Positions 1 to 11,325 of a stretch of 64,000 nt of DNA are shown here, piece after piece. The stretch is from Lepeophtheirus salmonis. Its lineage: Eukaryota; Arthropoda; Copepoda; Siphonostomatoida; Caligidae. The stretch spans positions 10,478,001 to 10,542,000 of the forward strand of contig NC_052134.2 in the NCBI RefSeq assembly GCF_016086655.4, written 5' to 3'. The notes beneath the pieces are model-generated. The model did not search any database. It saw only the letters and a program-made list of their open reading frames with translations, and had not been told where the DNA came from. Position 1 is the first letter of the stretch. Each line of letters begins with the position of its first letter. The translations under genes were made by a program, and so were the position numbers.

Positions 1-82
1 TATTTCTGATATATAATAAAACTAGGAACTAAAGGGGTATATTTTAGAAAGACAATAAGGCGTCCTCCATTTAAATGTCCAA

Positions 83-131
83 TACCGAGTGGTCCATTCA
101 AATCTGAGCACTTTGAATTTAAACTTACTCC
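83..131 (+). repeat. Solo mariner terminal inverted repeat
   Basis: The sequence 'taccgagtggtccattcaaa' continues into 'ctgagcactttgaattt'. It matches the left end of the mariner copies at 46.07, 51.72 and 62.75 kb, but no transposase follows. It is a terminal fragment. Confidence 0.6.
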
Positions 132-1065
132 ACTATAGAATTTGATATTTTAATCCATGATCTAGTTAAACGATGGATATTTGAGACACGCTGAATATTA
201 GATCATCATTTATCCATCTAATAATTATATCGAGTGAGTCGATAAGTATTAAAAAAGATTGTTCTCATATATTTAAATTAGACAAATGTATTATTGATCC
301 TAAACCATAGCTGAATTCAAGTTCAGCTATTCCGAGTCTGAGTCCAGACTAGAATATTACAGGTCCAAGCTGATAAAATATTAAGAAAGAATATATTTTG
401 AAATTTAATTTTAATTGCAACCGAGTTATTAAAAAAAAATAACCCTGATATTTAATTAATTAGTTGCTAGTTTTACAGTAGATACTAACTATTTCATTTC
501 ACTAGTTAAGTTTTACATTTAATATAATCTGTAGGATGTGAAAATACTAGAATACAGAAGAGCGTTAATTTCTCAAAAAATATCCAGGTTAAAATTAAAA
601 CTTAAATTAGCTGCGGATTAAAAAAAATAATAATACTATGTGAAATTTATATTTTGAAATTTTTTAATTATTTATCAAGTAAACTCCAAGTAAAAAAAAA
701 ATATACATATATATATGTCTTGCAGACGTCCTGAATTAATATATTGACTTTCCATAGAATATTCACTTATTGTCCTATCTTCATCACAGGTCTATCAATT
801 AATAATAATTATTATTATTAAAAAAAAAAATCTTCTTAATAAATCCAAAAAGTGTTATTGCAGTTTTAAAAATTGACGATTAAAAAAAAGAGCATCTTTT
901 CATGATTCTACCATTCTTGTTATATTGTGGGAAATATACACGGTAGGGCAGCAAAACGTGGACTCGAGATATGGATTTAGAAATAAATAAATAATTTTAT
1001 ATTTTCAATAATAGCAAAAAAAAATAATGTTTACAAAACATGTAGACAAATTTTTTGCAAAAAAA
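132..1065. other. Intergenic AT-rich DNA
   Basis: No open frame with protein-like composition and no RNA gene seen. Simple A/T runs and an ATT-rich tract near 800-825. A 'cagacgtcctg' motif at 723-733 resembles the end of the AT-rich repeat family described at 1378, so a degraded copy may end there. Confidence 0.5.
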
Positions 1066-1345
1066 AAAATCACTCTATATGGCCACGCTCATTATCAATA
1101 GTAGCCTTTACACGTCGTCTGAAGGCTTGCAGGAGTTGATGACAAACTTCTCTGACAAGTTGTCCAATGCAGCCACAATGGAGAACTTCAGTGAGTCTAC
1201 ATTTGGGTGTGAGGTCTTGTTGGTCTCTTTCTCCAAAGTGCCCCATATAGAAATGTCCAGAGGGTTCAAATCTGGTGAGGAAGGGGGACATATCTCTTTG
1301 GACAAGAACCTATCCATGTTGTCTAAAAAAAATTGTCATGTGGGC
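1066..1345 (-). pseudogene. Mariner transposase relic, C-terminal third
   Basis: On the minus strand two overlapping frames together encode the end of a mariner-type transposase. One reads 'PPSSPDLNPLDISIWGTLEK' (third catalytic Asp context) followed by 'HPNVDSLKFSIV'. The other ends '...AFRRRVKATIDNERGHIE' and then a stop. At least one frameshift near 1120 separates them, and the N-terminal DNA-binding and first catalytic regions are absent. The same family occurs in decayed form at 25.1 kb (+). Non-functional. Confidence 0.8.
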
Positions 1346-1377
1346 AAAGTGTGGTCCAGAATAAAAAATTTAATATT

Positions 1378-1606
1378 TAAAGTGAATGGGTTTGGATGTT
1401 TGAAATTTTTTCCCTAAATAGCCATAGATTTTTGAACTTTTTTTTCCAAAAAGTTAAATATTTGAAATTTAATTTTTCAAGTAAGTTTTCAAAAAATTTA
1501 TTTTTTCAAGTCAGTTTCCAAAAAAATTTATTTTTCAAATTTTTTCACAAATGGATGGTATGGATTTGTGAATTTTTTTTTTCAAATATATAATTCTGCA
1601 GACGCC
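1378..1606. repeat. AT-rich (TTTTTGAA)n repeat with GCAGACGCCC end
   Basis: Irregular reiteration of 'ttttttccaaaaa' and 'tttgaattt' units ending in 'tataattctgcagacgccc'. The same architecture and the same terminal motif recur at 27.4, 35.0, 35.5 and 49.3 kb, so this is a copy of a dispersed element, not just simple sequence. Confidence 0.6.
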
Positions 1607-4600
1607 CTTGTTCCGTATATATTTTATTCACTTTATCATGTACGTTTTGTATAGAATTGAATGGATGTGTTATCCAAATTAACTTACAATATTCTTTATA
1701 TAATATCAAAGGAAAATTGGGTAAACATTATTTGATGTCTATGTATGTAGTATAAAAAATAGTATCATTGAAGATATCAGTGAATTTAAGTTAGTTTACA
1801 ATACAAAGGATACATTTATTTATTAAAGAAGAATTGGCTCTGAAATAAATTGAAATTGTGTAGTAAATCATTATTGGATCGGAATTCAGTATTCATAATT
1901 AATTAACAACAATGTTGTTCTCTAAAATGTAGGTTAGGTTACTCCGTCAATCCAAAGGAAGACAATATTTTTTTCCAAGGGCTACCTCTGAAAAATGAAA
2001 CTACTCTATATTTGAATCAAGTTCTTTCATTATATTATTTCTTTGCGATTACTATTTATTTATTTCTGTTTCAATTATATTTATGTTAACTTTGAAAAAA
2101 TGTATCAATACTAAAAGTTTCTATTATTATACTTATAAGAAACATTAGTAACGGAGTAAAATTTATGGTTATGTAGCAAACATTTTAGACATAAAGACTA
2201 TAAATTTAAAAGAACAGATTCTCTCACACTGTATCTTAAAGAAAGATGCAGTTACATTTAAATATAAGTTTTTTGTAGTTAAGATTTCTTGCCTACGTTC
2301 ACTTCTTCTCCTAAGTCTGTTATTTTATCCAAAGAAAAAATAAATTTATACTTATATGATATTATTTCGAGACATCCCTCTGAAATATTATTTTCTGGAA
2401 ACACTAAATATATTTATTTAAAATGTATTCATCTTTCCTTTTTCGCATCAATGATGGTCTAATTTGTCGGTCCCGTTGTGTTTGCAATTTCCAATTCACT
2501 AAAAATAGATTATTTACTAAGGGCTTCCGAGGTTTAAAAAGTCTTATGTTTGTGATAAAATTCATAACTCATCACTACCCTGAAGAACTCTATAATTAAG
2601 AATGGTAAATCTTTACATATTAAGCCCTCAAATAAACAAGTTGCTTCATTTTCTAAAAATAGATTACTTAAGATATTTATTAGTCAAATGATGGGTTCTG
2701 AAGTACTAACTGAGATTTGAAAGCTCTTTTACCAACAAGTCCTGGTTGTGTTCCAAGTCTTGTTTACAAATCTGAGTCCCCAGCTCTTTTAGTTTTAGAG
2801 GAAATTTAACTTTTGAACAACGAAGTTACAATCAGTGTTAGAACACATTTCCCCCTCATAAATTGTTCTTTTTAGTTAGAGTAAATCAACTATTTAAATA
2901 GAAATTGAGACCTAAAAACCACAAGGCCCCCTTTAAAAGAAACAAAATCTCTAATATCTGTTATCACCCTGCTCCCTATATGAAAATGATTTTTATACCA
3001 CTGAAAATAATTTAGAATCTGAAAAGTGATTACTTTAATAATTTTTTTTAAATGAATCAGACTGTGTATAATATTAATAAATGACTATGATAAAACAACA
3101 TTAATTTTATATTATCTCACTCTCTAAAATGATTAACTATTAAATGTTATTAGTAACTTATACTGAAGAATGAAGATATAAATGGTTAAACATTTTGAAT
3201 ATTCAATAATAAATTAAGCAAATTCCGGTTGTTCTTCAAGGTGCAAACCAAACTCTCCCTTAAGGGGGCTTTTTTTTTTTTTTTTGAAACAACAGGTATT
3301 CGTGAATTCATGCCGTCAAACTACCGATTAAACAAGAGTACATTCTTTTCAACTATTTCGGCATCTTTATTTTCCTCCTCGAAAATGAAAGCATTTGTAT
3401 TGGAGAATATCATACAAGCTAGCTTAACCCTTTGACGAACAATCCCTTTGCACTCAATATGATGTTCAGTCTATTTCCATGCAACTTTAAATCCACCACA
3501 ACAAATGTTCTTTTCCGAACCTAATTGATTTCCTGTTACAATAGGGAATGATATATATCTCGTCAAGAAGATGGTTTTGGGCCAAAAAAGTGCAAAGGAA
3601 TATATCAAGTCTTATGAATGAATCTAAACCCCTGTCTTCCCATATGTCCAATCATTAATATTTGAAATACTATTTTTTTTTTGGCATTAATTACACTCCA
3701 GAATTAGCGCATTGGTTGCTCGCCCAAAAATGGAGATGCACAAGAGAAGGAAATTGTAGGAGCAGATGGCGGCATCGATGGGAACAGGACTGTTGAAAAC
3801 AGGAGGAGAGAACAGTAAAGGAGGTCACAAAAGTGGATTCAGAAAATACTGCAGATGTGGATGCTGATGAATACACTGATGACTTTCACATTGTCGCGGC
3901 CAAATATGGGTTTTGAATTTGTTAAGCGATATTGGAATACCTTTATTGCATAGATTCTCATATTTTGGCTTGAAAGCCTGCAGTTTGGCCCAAACCCGAC
4001 ATCTTGTAGCCCGATCCACCTCTAATTAAAACATACTACGCAAGGTCATAAGTTATATATTCAAAACCACTATTTGCGGATAAAATACTCCTTGAATTTT
4101 AGAACGTTTTTATGTAATATTAGCATTTTTGATATCGGCCATTTTGGGAGCTTAAACAACCAAGTATTATAACAATAAAATTCACTTTTTCATTATTATT
4201 ATGGAAAATAGTGTATTAATATAAGATGTCAAAATGGGACCAACAGACAGACAAAAGACTTAAAATTTACTGTTTATCTCAAATATATCCCTGTATTTCC
4301 TAGTTTTATGATTAATATTATGAGAAATTAATATACTGTATAAAAAACATGTTATCACATCATTATACAATCTTATTAAATAATATAGATAAAAATTAAC
4401 ATTTACAATGGAAAGAATATGATATCTTCTCTGACTATCCTATTCTTCTCGTCCCTTATTGATCAACAAATAATAATGGTACAAATTTAGACATTTAATA
4501 GGGATAGTCAGTACATATTGAGTAATATTCAATGCAAGTGTTGAGTCTTTTTATTCATAATGCCATTTGATGGAGTTGAATCAAGTTTCTTTTTAGAAAT

Positions 4601-4860
4601 TTGTCCATTTTATGTAGTACAAATATCAAAATATAAATAATAAAATATCCAAGATGGCGTCTCCCTCAATTATGATGCAATTTATGACGTCAGTGAAAAC
4701 GGTCTATTTTAATGAATAACATACATGTATCAATAATATTATGTACGTATTTTTATACGAGGTGGGAGTTTTTCATGTGGCACCCCTAGGTAAATTTCAC
4801 CTTCCTAATTCTCTTTTTTTAATTTTCTAGTCGTCCAGCTGTAAATAAGGTGTGTGTGTG
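1607..4860. other. Intergenic region
   Basis: No gene recognised. Short open frames at 3229-3435 (+) and 3691-4019 (-) have no protein family signature I can identify. The 3.69-4.02 kb segment is less AT-rich than its surroundings and could be an old transposon remnant, but I cannot assign it. A GT dinucleotide microsatellite lies at 4850-4864. A perfect CRE palindrome TGACGTCA is at 4685-4692. Confidence 0.5.
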
Positions 4861-4956
4861 TGTGTTCGTGACTGCAGCTCTCCTGTCGAAGATGAGCAGC
4901 AGTGTTCTCTGGTGCGCTGCTAGCTACGTACCGATGAATTATTCTTCTATGTAGAA

Positions 4957-4964
4957 TGACGTCA
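4957..4964. promoter_or_regulatory. CRE palindrome upstream of Hook
   Basis: Perfect TGACGTCA, about 150 bp upstream of the proposed Hook start codon, in a stretch (4860-5110) that is visibly richer in C and G than the flanks. It is a consensus CREB/ATF site. A second copy is at 4685-4692. Function is inferred from sequence and position only. Confidence 0.4.
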
Positions 4965-5113
4965 TAGTTCCACTCTCTTCTTCTTTTTTTATTTTATTCC
5001 TTCTTCTGCTTGAAATAGAATTTCAAGTTATCAAACCTTTGAACATCATCGTCACCTGTCTCTTTATTTGTGTTTTTCCACTCATGTCGTTGTTCCTCCA
5101 CCTGTAATCCAAC

Positions 5114-8100
5114 ATGTCCATCTTGGATTCGTCTCTAACACCTTCTCTCAATGCATGGCTCTCCGTACAAGGATACTCACAGTGTAAGTGAGGAGTTGGG
5201 AGATTTGTCTTAGAGGAATATGTCATAACAATGAACAAGTGGAGTTGTGCCTCTTTATTGTGTACATTTTTCTCAGGGTCTTCTCCTTTGACTCAACTCA
5301 TCTCCACGACGACCTTTTCACGAATCCTGTTTTTATTTCTGTTGAAATCAAATAATTAAATAAGATGGAACATGACATTAATTATATCTTTTGAGTTGAG
5401 GGCAAGATCTTTTTAAATAACACAAGTGTCAATGTAATGTTTAAGTATATTTTACTTATTTCAACATTTTTTTTTCCCAAATATATTTAATACCTGTAAT
5501 TCTTCTACTTAAAGTTAAAACATGAATACAAAGAATCAAAGTCATCCAAATTAGCACTTATTTTGTATAAATTGAGGGGTTTTTACATTATTTTTAGACA
5601 TGTTTAACCTCGAATTTCTCGTAAATAACACCTTTTTGATTGATGATCCTGCGTCATTATTCTTATTTTTTGCATAAGGTGTAATTATTCTCCATCCTTT
5701 CTTCGTTTTCTTCATGTATACATATGTTATGCTAGGATTTGAAAGCTAATTTTAACTATTGTACTATTTAGATCCAACCTCATTGGCACAATTTTTGAAC
5801 CACGTTGACCCAACACATTTCAATGAAATCTGGAGAAACAAAATTAAATGTAACGCTGAGGATAATGTACGGATGAAGACTCTCAACTACAAACGTCTTC
5901 TTGACGGAATAAATGAGTATTACTCAGAGAAAATAGCTATAAGCATCGCGGATTTTTCTATGCCTGATCCTCAACGTGTAGCGGATGATGCTCCAGATGA
6001 TGTTGGACGCTTGCTTCAACTCGTCTTGGGCTGTGCTATTAATTGTGAAAGGTATTTTTACATGAGTTAATCATTATTAAAGGATCATTTCTCTATATTT
6101 ATCTATCTATTTCAGTAAACACACGTATATCGCAGTCATCATGGAAATGGAGGAGTCGGTGCAACGAGTCATAATGCAAGCTATACAAGAACTGATGGCA
6201 CTACCTACATTGTCCACACTATCCGCCTTCTCTACGTCTTCATCTGTCGCTATTGATCCCCTGATGTTCAAAAAAACTAGAGGACGAATTACGAGAGGCA
6301 AAGTTGGAGAAGGAAGAGCTCCTTCAGAATATTCATATATTGGAAAACAAAATTAACTTGTTGACGGATGAAAAAACGAATCTTAAGGATCAACTAAGAT
6401 TCAAGGTTTGACTCAAGTTTATTTATTACTATTAATAGACATAATCACATAATTATGTGTGGTAGAAATAACGTAAATATATATATGTAAGATTGACTTT
6501 ATGGTGGGATACTTCCCGTGGAATGAAAATAAAATAAAATATGGCGGTATTTGAAAGGATGTATGTATACTTGTATATACATATTTTGATTTAGTTTCAT
6601 GGTATTATTCATTTTGGAAAACTTATAGCTTCTTAACCACGCGTTATTAATTAATAAGCGTGCGTGATAAAAAAAAATGTATACGATTATTTTGTTTCCT
6701 TTATGTTCATTACCTTATAATAGGAATAAAAAACAACTTTAAATGCTAGGAATACAGTGATGGAAGTGTTTTTTTAATGCTAAGCTCCTTCTTCTTCTTC
6801 TTCTTGATAGGACGACGGTATCACGGATGCTCAGAATAATCCCCCCCATTGATGGTAATGGAATTCGTATTCAAGAGTTGAGACGTCAAGTGGAGGGTCT
6901 ACAAGAAGATTTGGTGAATTTAGAATCCTCAAGAGATGAGTACCAAGTTAAAGTGGAGGTTTTGGAGAAACAACTGGAAGATGCTTCCATAAAGGAGACG
7001 GAACTTCAGAAACTCGCAGATCAGGCTCAGAAGTTCAAAGATGAAGTAGATATACTAAGGGAATATTCTGAGAAGGCAGCAAAATATGAAACATCTATAG
7101 AGTCCTACAAGAAGAAAATGGAAGAAATGTCAGACCTTAAAAGACAAGTGAAACTACTCGAAGATAAAAACATTCAGTATATGCAAAAAAATTTGGATTT
7201 GGAAGAGGAAATAAAGAAAACTGGAAGTTGGAAACCTCAGGCATGTATTAATAATTTTCTTTCTTTCCATCTCTTTATAGTCGTACACTTTTTCATTCTT
7301 TCGCAATTATCTGAGTAAAAAAAAAAAATAATAATAATAATACTTAGTATTTTTTTAAATATGTATGAACATAGTGTTATTATTTTTATTTTCGTTGTTG
7401 CAGGTGGATGTTTATAAAAAAAAAATTGTGGAATTGCAAACGAAGTTAGACTCTGAAACCAAGCGATCTGATAAATTAGACTTTGAATCAAAAAAATTAT
7501 TAGAAAAAGTTGAGAGTCTCAGTCTCGAAAGAGATCGTCTTCTCACGGAAAGGGATCAGCTAAAGGAATGCAATATTGATTTAAGTGATGAAATTAAAAT
7601 GTCTAATTACACAACCCGCTCTGGAGGTCTAGGTGATAATCTTTTGGATGAGCCAGAGTCTGCAATTTTGGAAAACATTCCGTCCAATGTGAAGGAAAGG
7701 ATTCTTAAGTTACAAAGAGAAAATAGGAAGTTGAAGACACGTCTTCAAGGTGGAGAAGGGGCTTCACCTGATGGAAGCGCATCCTCTACTTCCATTCTAC
7801 AAACCATGGTTGAGGATCTTAAAGATAGAGAAGTTGAGCTTCAGTCTCTCAATCGAAAGGCTAATCAAAGGTAGAGTGTTTTTTTTTTATTTGATATTTG
7901 TATTTATTTTTTGTTAAAATGTTGCAACATCATACTATGTAGAGTCAACAATTTATAAAATATATGGCTGTTCCACTTATATATAATATTATTGCATGGT
8001 CATAAATGTTTATCAGTTTGATCACGAAATATAATTACTATTGAAAAGGAAATACGACTTCATATTTCCTTGTACATAGAATAGTATTTTGTTGTCAAAC

Positions 8101-8821
8101 TCATGGAATTACCCTGTATGAACGAACACATGTCGTTGATTTTTTTAACAATTTATTAATAAATATACACATACCTTACTTTCTTAGCATGTTATCAAAT
8201 ATTATGTGGTTTTCATGGATTAATTCCAATCGCATGCAGTTTCTTAACACAATAAAATATTATTATTCGAAATTTTTCAGAATTCTTGAGCTTGAGAGCC
8301 GAGTAGAAGATATGAAGGAAAGCGTGCCTCGAGTAATCCCGGGTTCTCGTGAAGAGCTAGAACTCAAGCTTTCGGAGTCTTCTAAAGTTATAAACATTCT
8401 AAACTCTTCACTTCAGAAGAAAGAAGCGGAAATCTCTGCGATGGAAGAACGTTATAAAAAGTATATCGAAAAAGCTAAAGCAGTCATTAAAACGCTGGAT
8501 CCTTCAAAAGGAGTGGCGGGTAGTGGAGAAGTGACGGCCTTGCGGTCTCAGCTTCAAGATAAGGATAAACTAATTGATGATTTAGAGCAGGACAGTGAAA
8601 AAAGTAAGGCTGTGAAAGAAATGGAGGAGAAGCTCATGGCTTCTGCCTTCTATAGTTTAAGTATGCAATTGCACCGATCCGCCCTTGACAATCGCATAAA
8701 TGTCTCTTCTCCATCTGCTCAACAAACATCCTTTTTAAATAGACAAAGACAAGTTCCTCCCGCCAATACAGCTACAACACCCAAAAGTAGGGTTCAGGGA
8801 GGAGAGTACACAGACTATTGA
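5114..8821 (+). CDS. hook: Hook-family dynein-dynactin adaptor
   Basis: Hook proteins link vesicle cargo to cytoplasmic dynein: a globular N-terminal domain binds dynein light intermediate chain, long coiled coils bind dynactin, and the C-terminus binds cargo. Proposed exons: 5114-5183, 5772-6051, 6116-6405, 6811-7240, 7404-7870, 8281-8821. Exon 1 gives the 'PSLNAWL' start. Exon 2 carries 'LAQFLNHVDP' and 'GRLLQLVLGCAINCE'. Exon 3 has 'MEMEESVQRVIMQAIQELM'. Exons 4-5 are coiled coil ('KRSDKLDFESKKLLEKVESL'). Exon 6 has the family signature 'MEERYKKYIEKAKAVIKTLD' and 'FLNRQRQ'. Splice phases agree. Two single-base homopolymer excesses break the frame (seven A at about 6270, seven C at 6841). 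With one base ignored at each, the joined length is 691 residues, within the family range. Exon 4 uses a GC donor. Exon 1 is the least certain: about nine residues seem missing before 'SLAQ'. Confidence 0.92.
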
Positions 8822-9402
8822 TCAAATCCTCTTCCACTCTCATTTGTCAAATACTCATCCAATCATCTGTTTTTCTACTATACATCCCAAATTTATATGA
8901 CCTGGATTATTCGAAGATATGAATATATATTAAGATATTTCAAGGGTGATCCCTTTTAAAACAAACACGCACATTATGAAATACTCTAATTAAACTTTGT
9001 CATTCCCTCTTTAGAGTGTATTTGTATTCAGTCACACGACCAAAGATTGTATCCATTTCTACTTTTATCAAGTTCACACCTCTCAAATAGTCCATTCCTA
9101 TTTCTTTTTTCACAATTAAGAGGAAGGATCTTTTTGTTTAATTACTGACTTCATTACGCATTTCTCACATTATATATATATATATAAATATTTATCAATA
9201 ACATTCTATTGACACTAAATATATAATCATTATCCGTTTTAAGCATATATATTTTTTTATAAATTATAGTAACATAATAGGTGATAAACCCCTAAAACAG
9301 TGAATTACTTACAAACAAATAATTATCTATTTTTGTTATATATTGTCTCTCACATTTTATTGTATACTTTATGGTTTTAGAAAAATAATATATATGATTA
9401 AA
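8822..9402. other. Convergent 3' region between Hook and PTRH2
   Basis: This 581-bp spacer must hold both 3' UTRs, since the genes run towards each other. It is AT-rich with a short TA dinucleotide run at 9171-9186. I see no further gene and no clear structured element. Confidence 0.6.
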
Positions 9403-9945
9403 TCAATGCAGAAGCTTCAAATGCCCCGTGATTTCATCCACTTTGGATTCTAGGTCAGGTCCTACAGCAAGAACGGTCAGCGTTCCTGGCTCTACTTCCG
9501 TCCTTCCTGCGTCTTTTATAATGGCGTTTGTGACACCTTTAAAAGTAGCCATTTTCTGAAGCTCTAGAAGTTGTTCTTCGGAGTCTCCTTTAAGCGTAAC
9601 TTTTTTCTGTCCATATGTTTCCCATAGGCGAATCACTTGCTTGGCACGAGCTCCTCCTTTCTTACCCCTCTTATAGGCATCTAAGGTCGCGTGTGAACAT
9701 TGAGCGGCAACTTTGCCCTTGCTCATTTTGAGATCATTACGGACCACAAGGACCATTTTACATCCCTTTTTTCGAGCTTCCGCGGTCAATTCCCTATCGG
9801 ATCCCATTTTTTCATCCGAAAAGGAGTTAGAAGACGCGTTTCGTAGCCTTCTCTTCCAAGTTTGGAAACAGGCGATCCATCCAGTTCCTAGGCCTAGAAG
9901 AAACACTAAAGGAAGTATTCTCGTCAAAGACGAGTCTTCTACCAT
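9403..9945 (-). CDS. PTRH2: Peptidyl-tRNA hydrolase 2, mitochondrial outer membrane type
   Basis: PTH2 hydrolyses the ester bond of peptidyl-tRNAs released from stalled ribosomes. The animal protein (also Bit1) is anchored in mitochondria. The single exon encodes 180 residues from the ATG at 9945, against about 179 in vertebrates. A hydrophobic segment (about residues 9-27, 'ILPLVFLLGLGTGWIACF') is the expected N-terminal anchor. The PTH2 fold follows: 'CKMVLVVRNDLKMSKGKVAA' then 'QCSHATLDAY', 'VTNAIIKDAGRTEVEPGT', and C-terminal 'GHLKLLH'. The conserved Lys, Asp and Thr/Ser positions of the PTH2 active site are all present. The frame stays open 12 codons upstream, but without an ATG, so I chose 9945. 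No intron, no lesion. It is transcribed divergently from the unrecognised gene at 10.0 kb. Confidence 0.96.
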   Translation of the reverse strand: MVEDSSLTRILPLVFLLGLGTGWIACFQTWKRRLRNASSNSFSDEKMGSDRELTAEARKKGCKMVLVVRNDLKMSKGKVAAQCSHATLDAYKRGKKGGARAKQVIRLWETYGQKKVTLKGDSEEQLLELQKMATFKGVTNAIIKDAGRTEVEPGTLTVLAVGPDLESKVDEITGHLKLLH

Positions 9946-10004
9946 GCTACTACAAAATATTAAAGTGCACACCTTCAACAAATCGACGTGTTTACTTTAC
10001 TTGA

Positions 10005-10012
10005 TGACGTCA
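10005..10012. promoter_or_regulatory. CRE palindrome in a shared divergent promoter
   Basis: Perfect TGACGTCA in the 79-bp interval between the ATG of PTRH2 (9945, minus) and the ATG of the divergent gene (10025, plus). Such tight divergent pairs commonly share a promoter, and CREB/ATF sites are typical of housekeeping bidirectional promoters. Assignment is by position and consensus only. It lies 13 bp from the plus-strand ATG, so it may be in a 5' UTR. Confidence 0.45.
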
Positions 10013-10024
10013 TAAGCGCAAAAC

Positions 10025-10606
10025 ATGAAGTTCAACTCAGCTTCTGGAGATATAATTAGGGGAGACGGAGGGATGTTGAAACCCATGTCTTATAACTTAT
10101 ATGTTGACTTATGAATTAGTAAGGGATTGCTTATTTTGCCCTTTTTTGTGCGAAAATGATTCATTTTACTAAACTGGTATGAAATGAATATAATTTTTTT
10201 TTGTTCCAGTTAGATTACACAACAGCTTTTGATGATATTTTTCGAGTGAATACTTACCTGCCAAAACTTTCCTTTGATAGGTACTCTTTTTGGACGTAAA
10301 ATATATATATAGTGAAATCAAGTAATGGTTAAATGATTGGATATGTGAGGGAGCCAGATTCTATGAGTAGCCAATTAGAGGAACGATACATTTTGCACAA
10401 AATGGACTATTGAATAATCCCTTTTGAAACTTGCTACAAATGAGAAATACTTGGGCCCCAAATTGCCCATTCCTGATCTTCCTACTGTACATACGGTTGG
10501 ACGTAATATCAGTGGTGGTGATGATGAGATGCCTCCATCTAAAAAGGCTCCTGAAGATCTCACCTACTTCAAATTTTCTTCTACTACTTATGTGGACGTC
10601 TTTTAA
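10025..10606 (+). CDS. Unrecognised three-exon gene, frame broken once
   Basis: I do not recognise this protein. Proposed exons are 10025-10102, 10210-10280 and 10379-10606, giving about 125 residues. Exon 1 starts 'MKFNSASGDIIRGDGGM' close to the PTRH2 start. Exon 2 reads 'DYTTAFDDIFRVNTYLPKLS', with a clean 'ttgttccag' acceptor and a GTACTC donor. Exon 3 begins 'GTIHFAQNGLLNNPF', then at the TTTT run (10420-10423) the frame shifts. The downstream frame continues 'KLATNEKYLGPKLPIPDLP', 'GRNISGGDDEMPPSKKAPED' and ends 'STTYVDVF'. One missing T would join them. The exon 1 donor (GTTGAC) is weak. An alternative exon 3 acceptor after 10349 gives a short frame ending at a TGA about 60 bases on. 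No signal peptide, no membrane segment, no zinc-binding pattern. The composition and divergent position support a real small soluble protein. Function unknown. Confidence 0.5.
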
Positions 10607-11325
10607 TATGTTTAAAACTACCATTAAGGATCGAAGGCAAAAATTAACGGAAGAAAATCTTTCTAAAGTCTAGAATTTATGAATTAATTATTATAAATAT
10701 AAAATAACACTAAATACTTTAAATAATTTTTATATAAAACTGTATTTTTCTTTAAATACAAATTGCTCAATTTGATATTTTGGGTGTTCATTTAAAAAGA
10801 AATTGAACACTCTTTTTTCCCGGTCATTTTGGCCAAAAAAAAATCGCTCAAAAATCCTATGTCCACTCAAGGTTAATAGAAATACAAGGTTATACCATAA
10901 AACGTGTACGACTGATCTTTGACGTCCACTACGCTTTTTAATAGTGACGTAATCGAATATGATTGGTTGAGTGTTTTGTCAAAATCTATCTGTCTCACCC
11001 AGCAGTCGGTACGATACATCAAATTGAAAATTCTAGCAAGCCGGATTACATGACGGGTTAACCTTCTATTTCTATTAACCTTGTGTCTACTTAGTTATAA
11101 GTTATATTTAAGTATCTTGATTATAACTAGGTTAGGTAGCAACGATTTTTAGTTCTTACTGAAAATTTTCTATTATAACGATTGACGTCTGTAGAACCTT
11201 AAATAAAATGATAAAACAATAGAGAATGATTGAAAGACCTAAGCATAGCTCTAGTAAATAAAGAATCCAAGGAAAAATACATTTAAACTACGACATTATT
11301 TACTTTTTATGTATTGCATTTAGCT
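10607..11325. other. Intergenic region
   Basis: No coding sequence seen. Contains the likely 3' UTR of the preceding gene and unremarkable AT-rich DNA. Confidence 0.5.

Noticed and set aside
3691..4019. Overlapping minus-strand frames in a GC-richer patch
   Set aside because: Residue patterns such as 'SQNMRIYAIKVFQYRL' matched nothing I know. It may be transposon debris, but this is unsupported.
5023..5238. 71-codon minus-strand open frame
   Set aside because: It overlaps the proposed Hook first exon antisense and has no recognisable domain. Treated as shadow.
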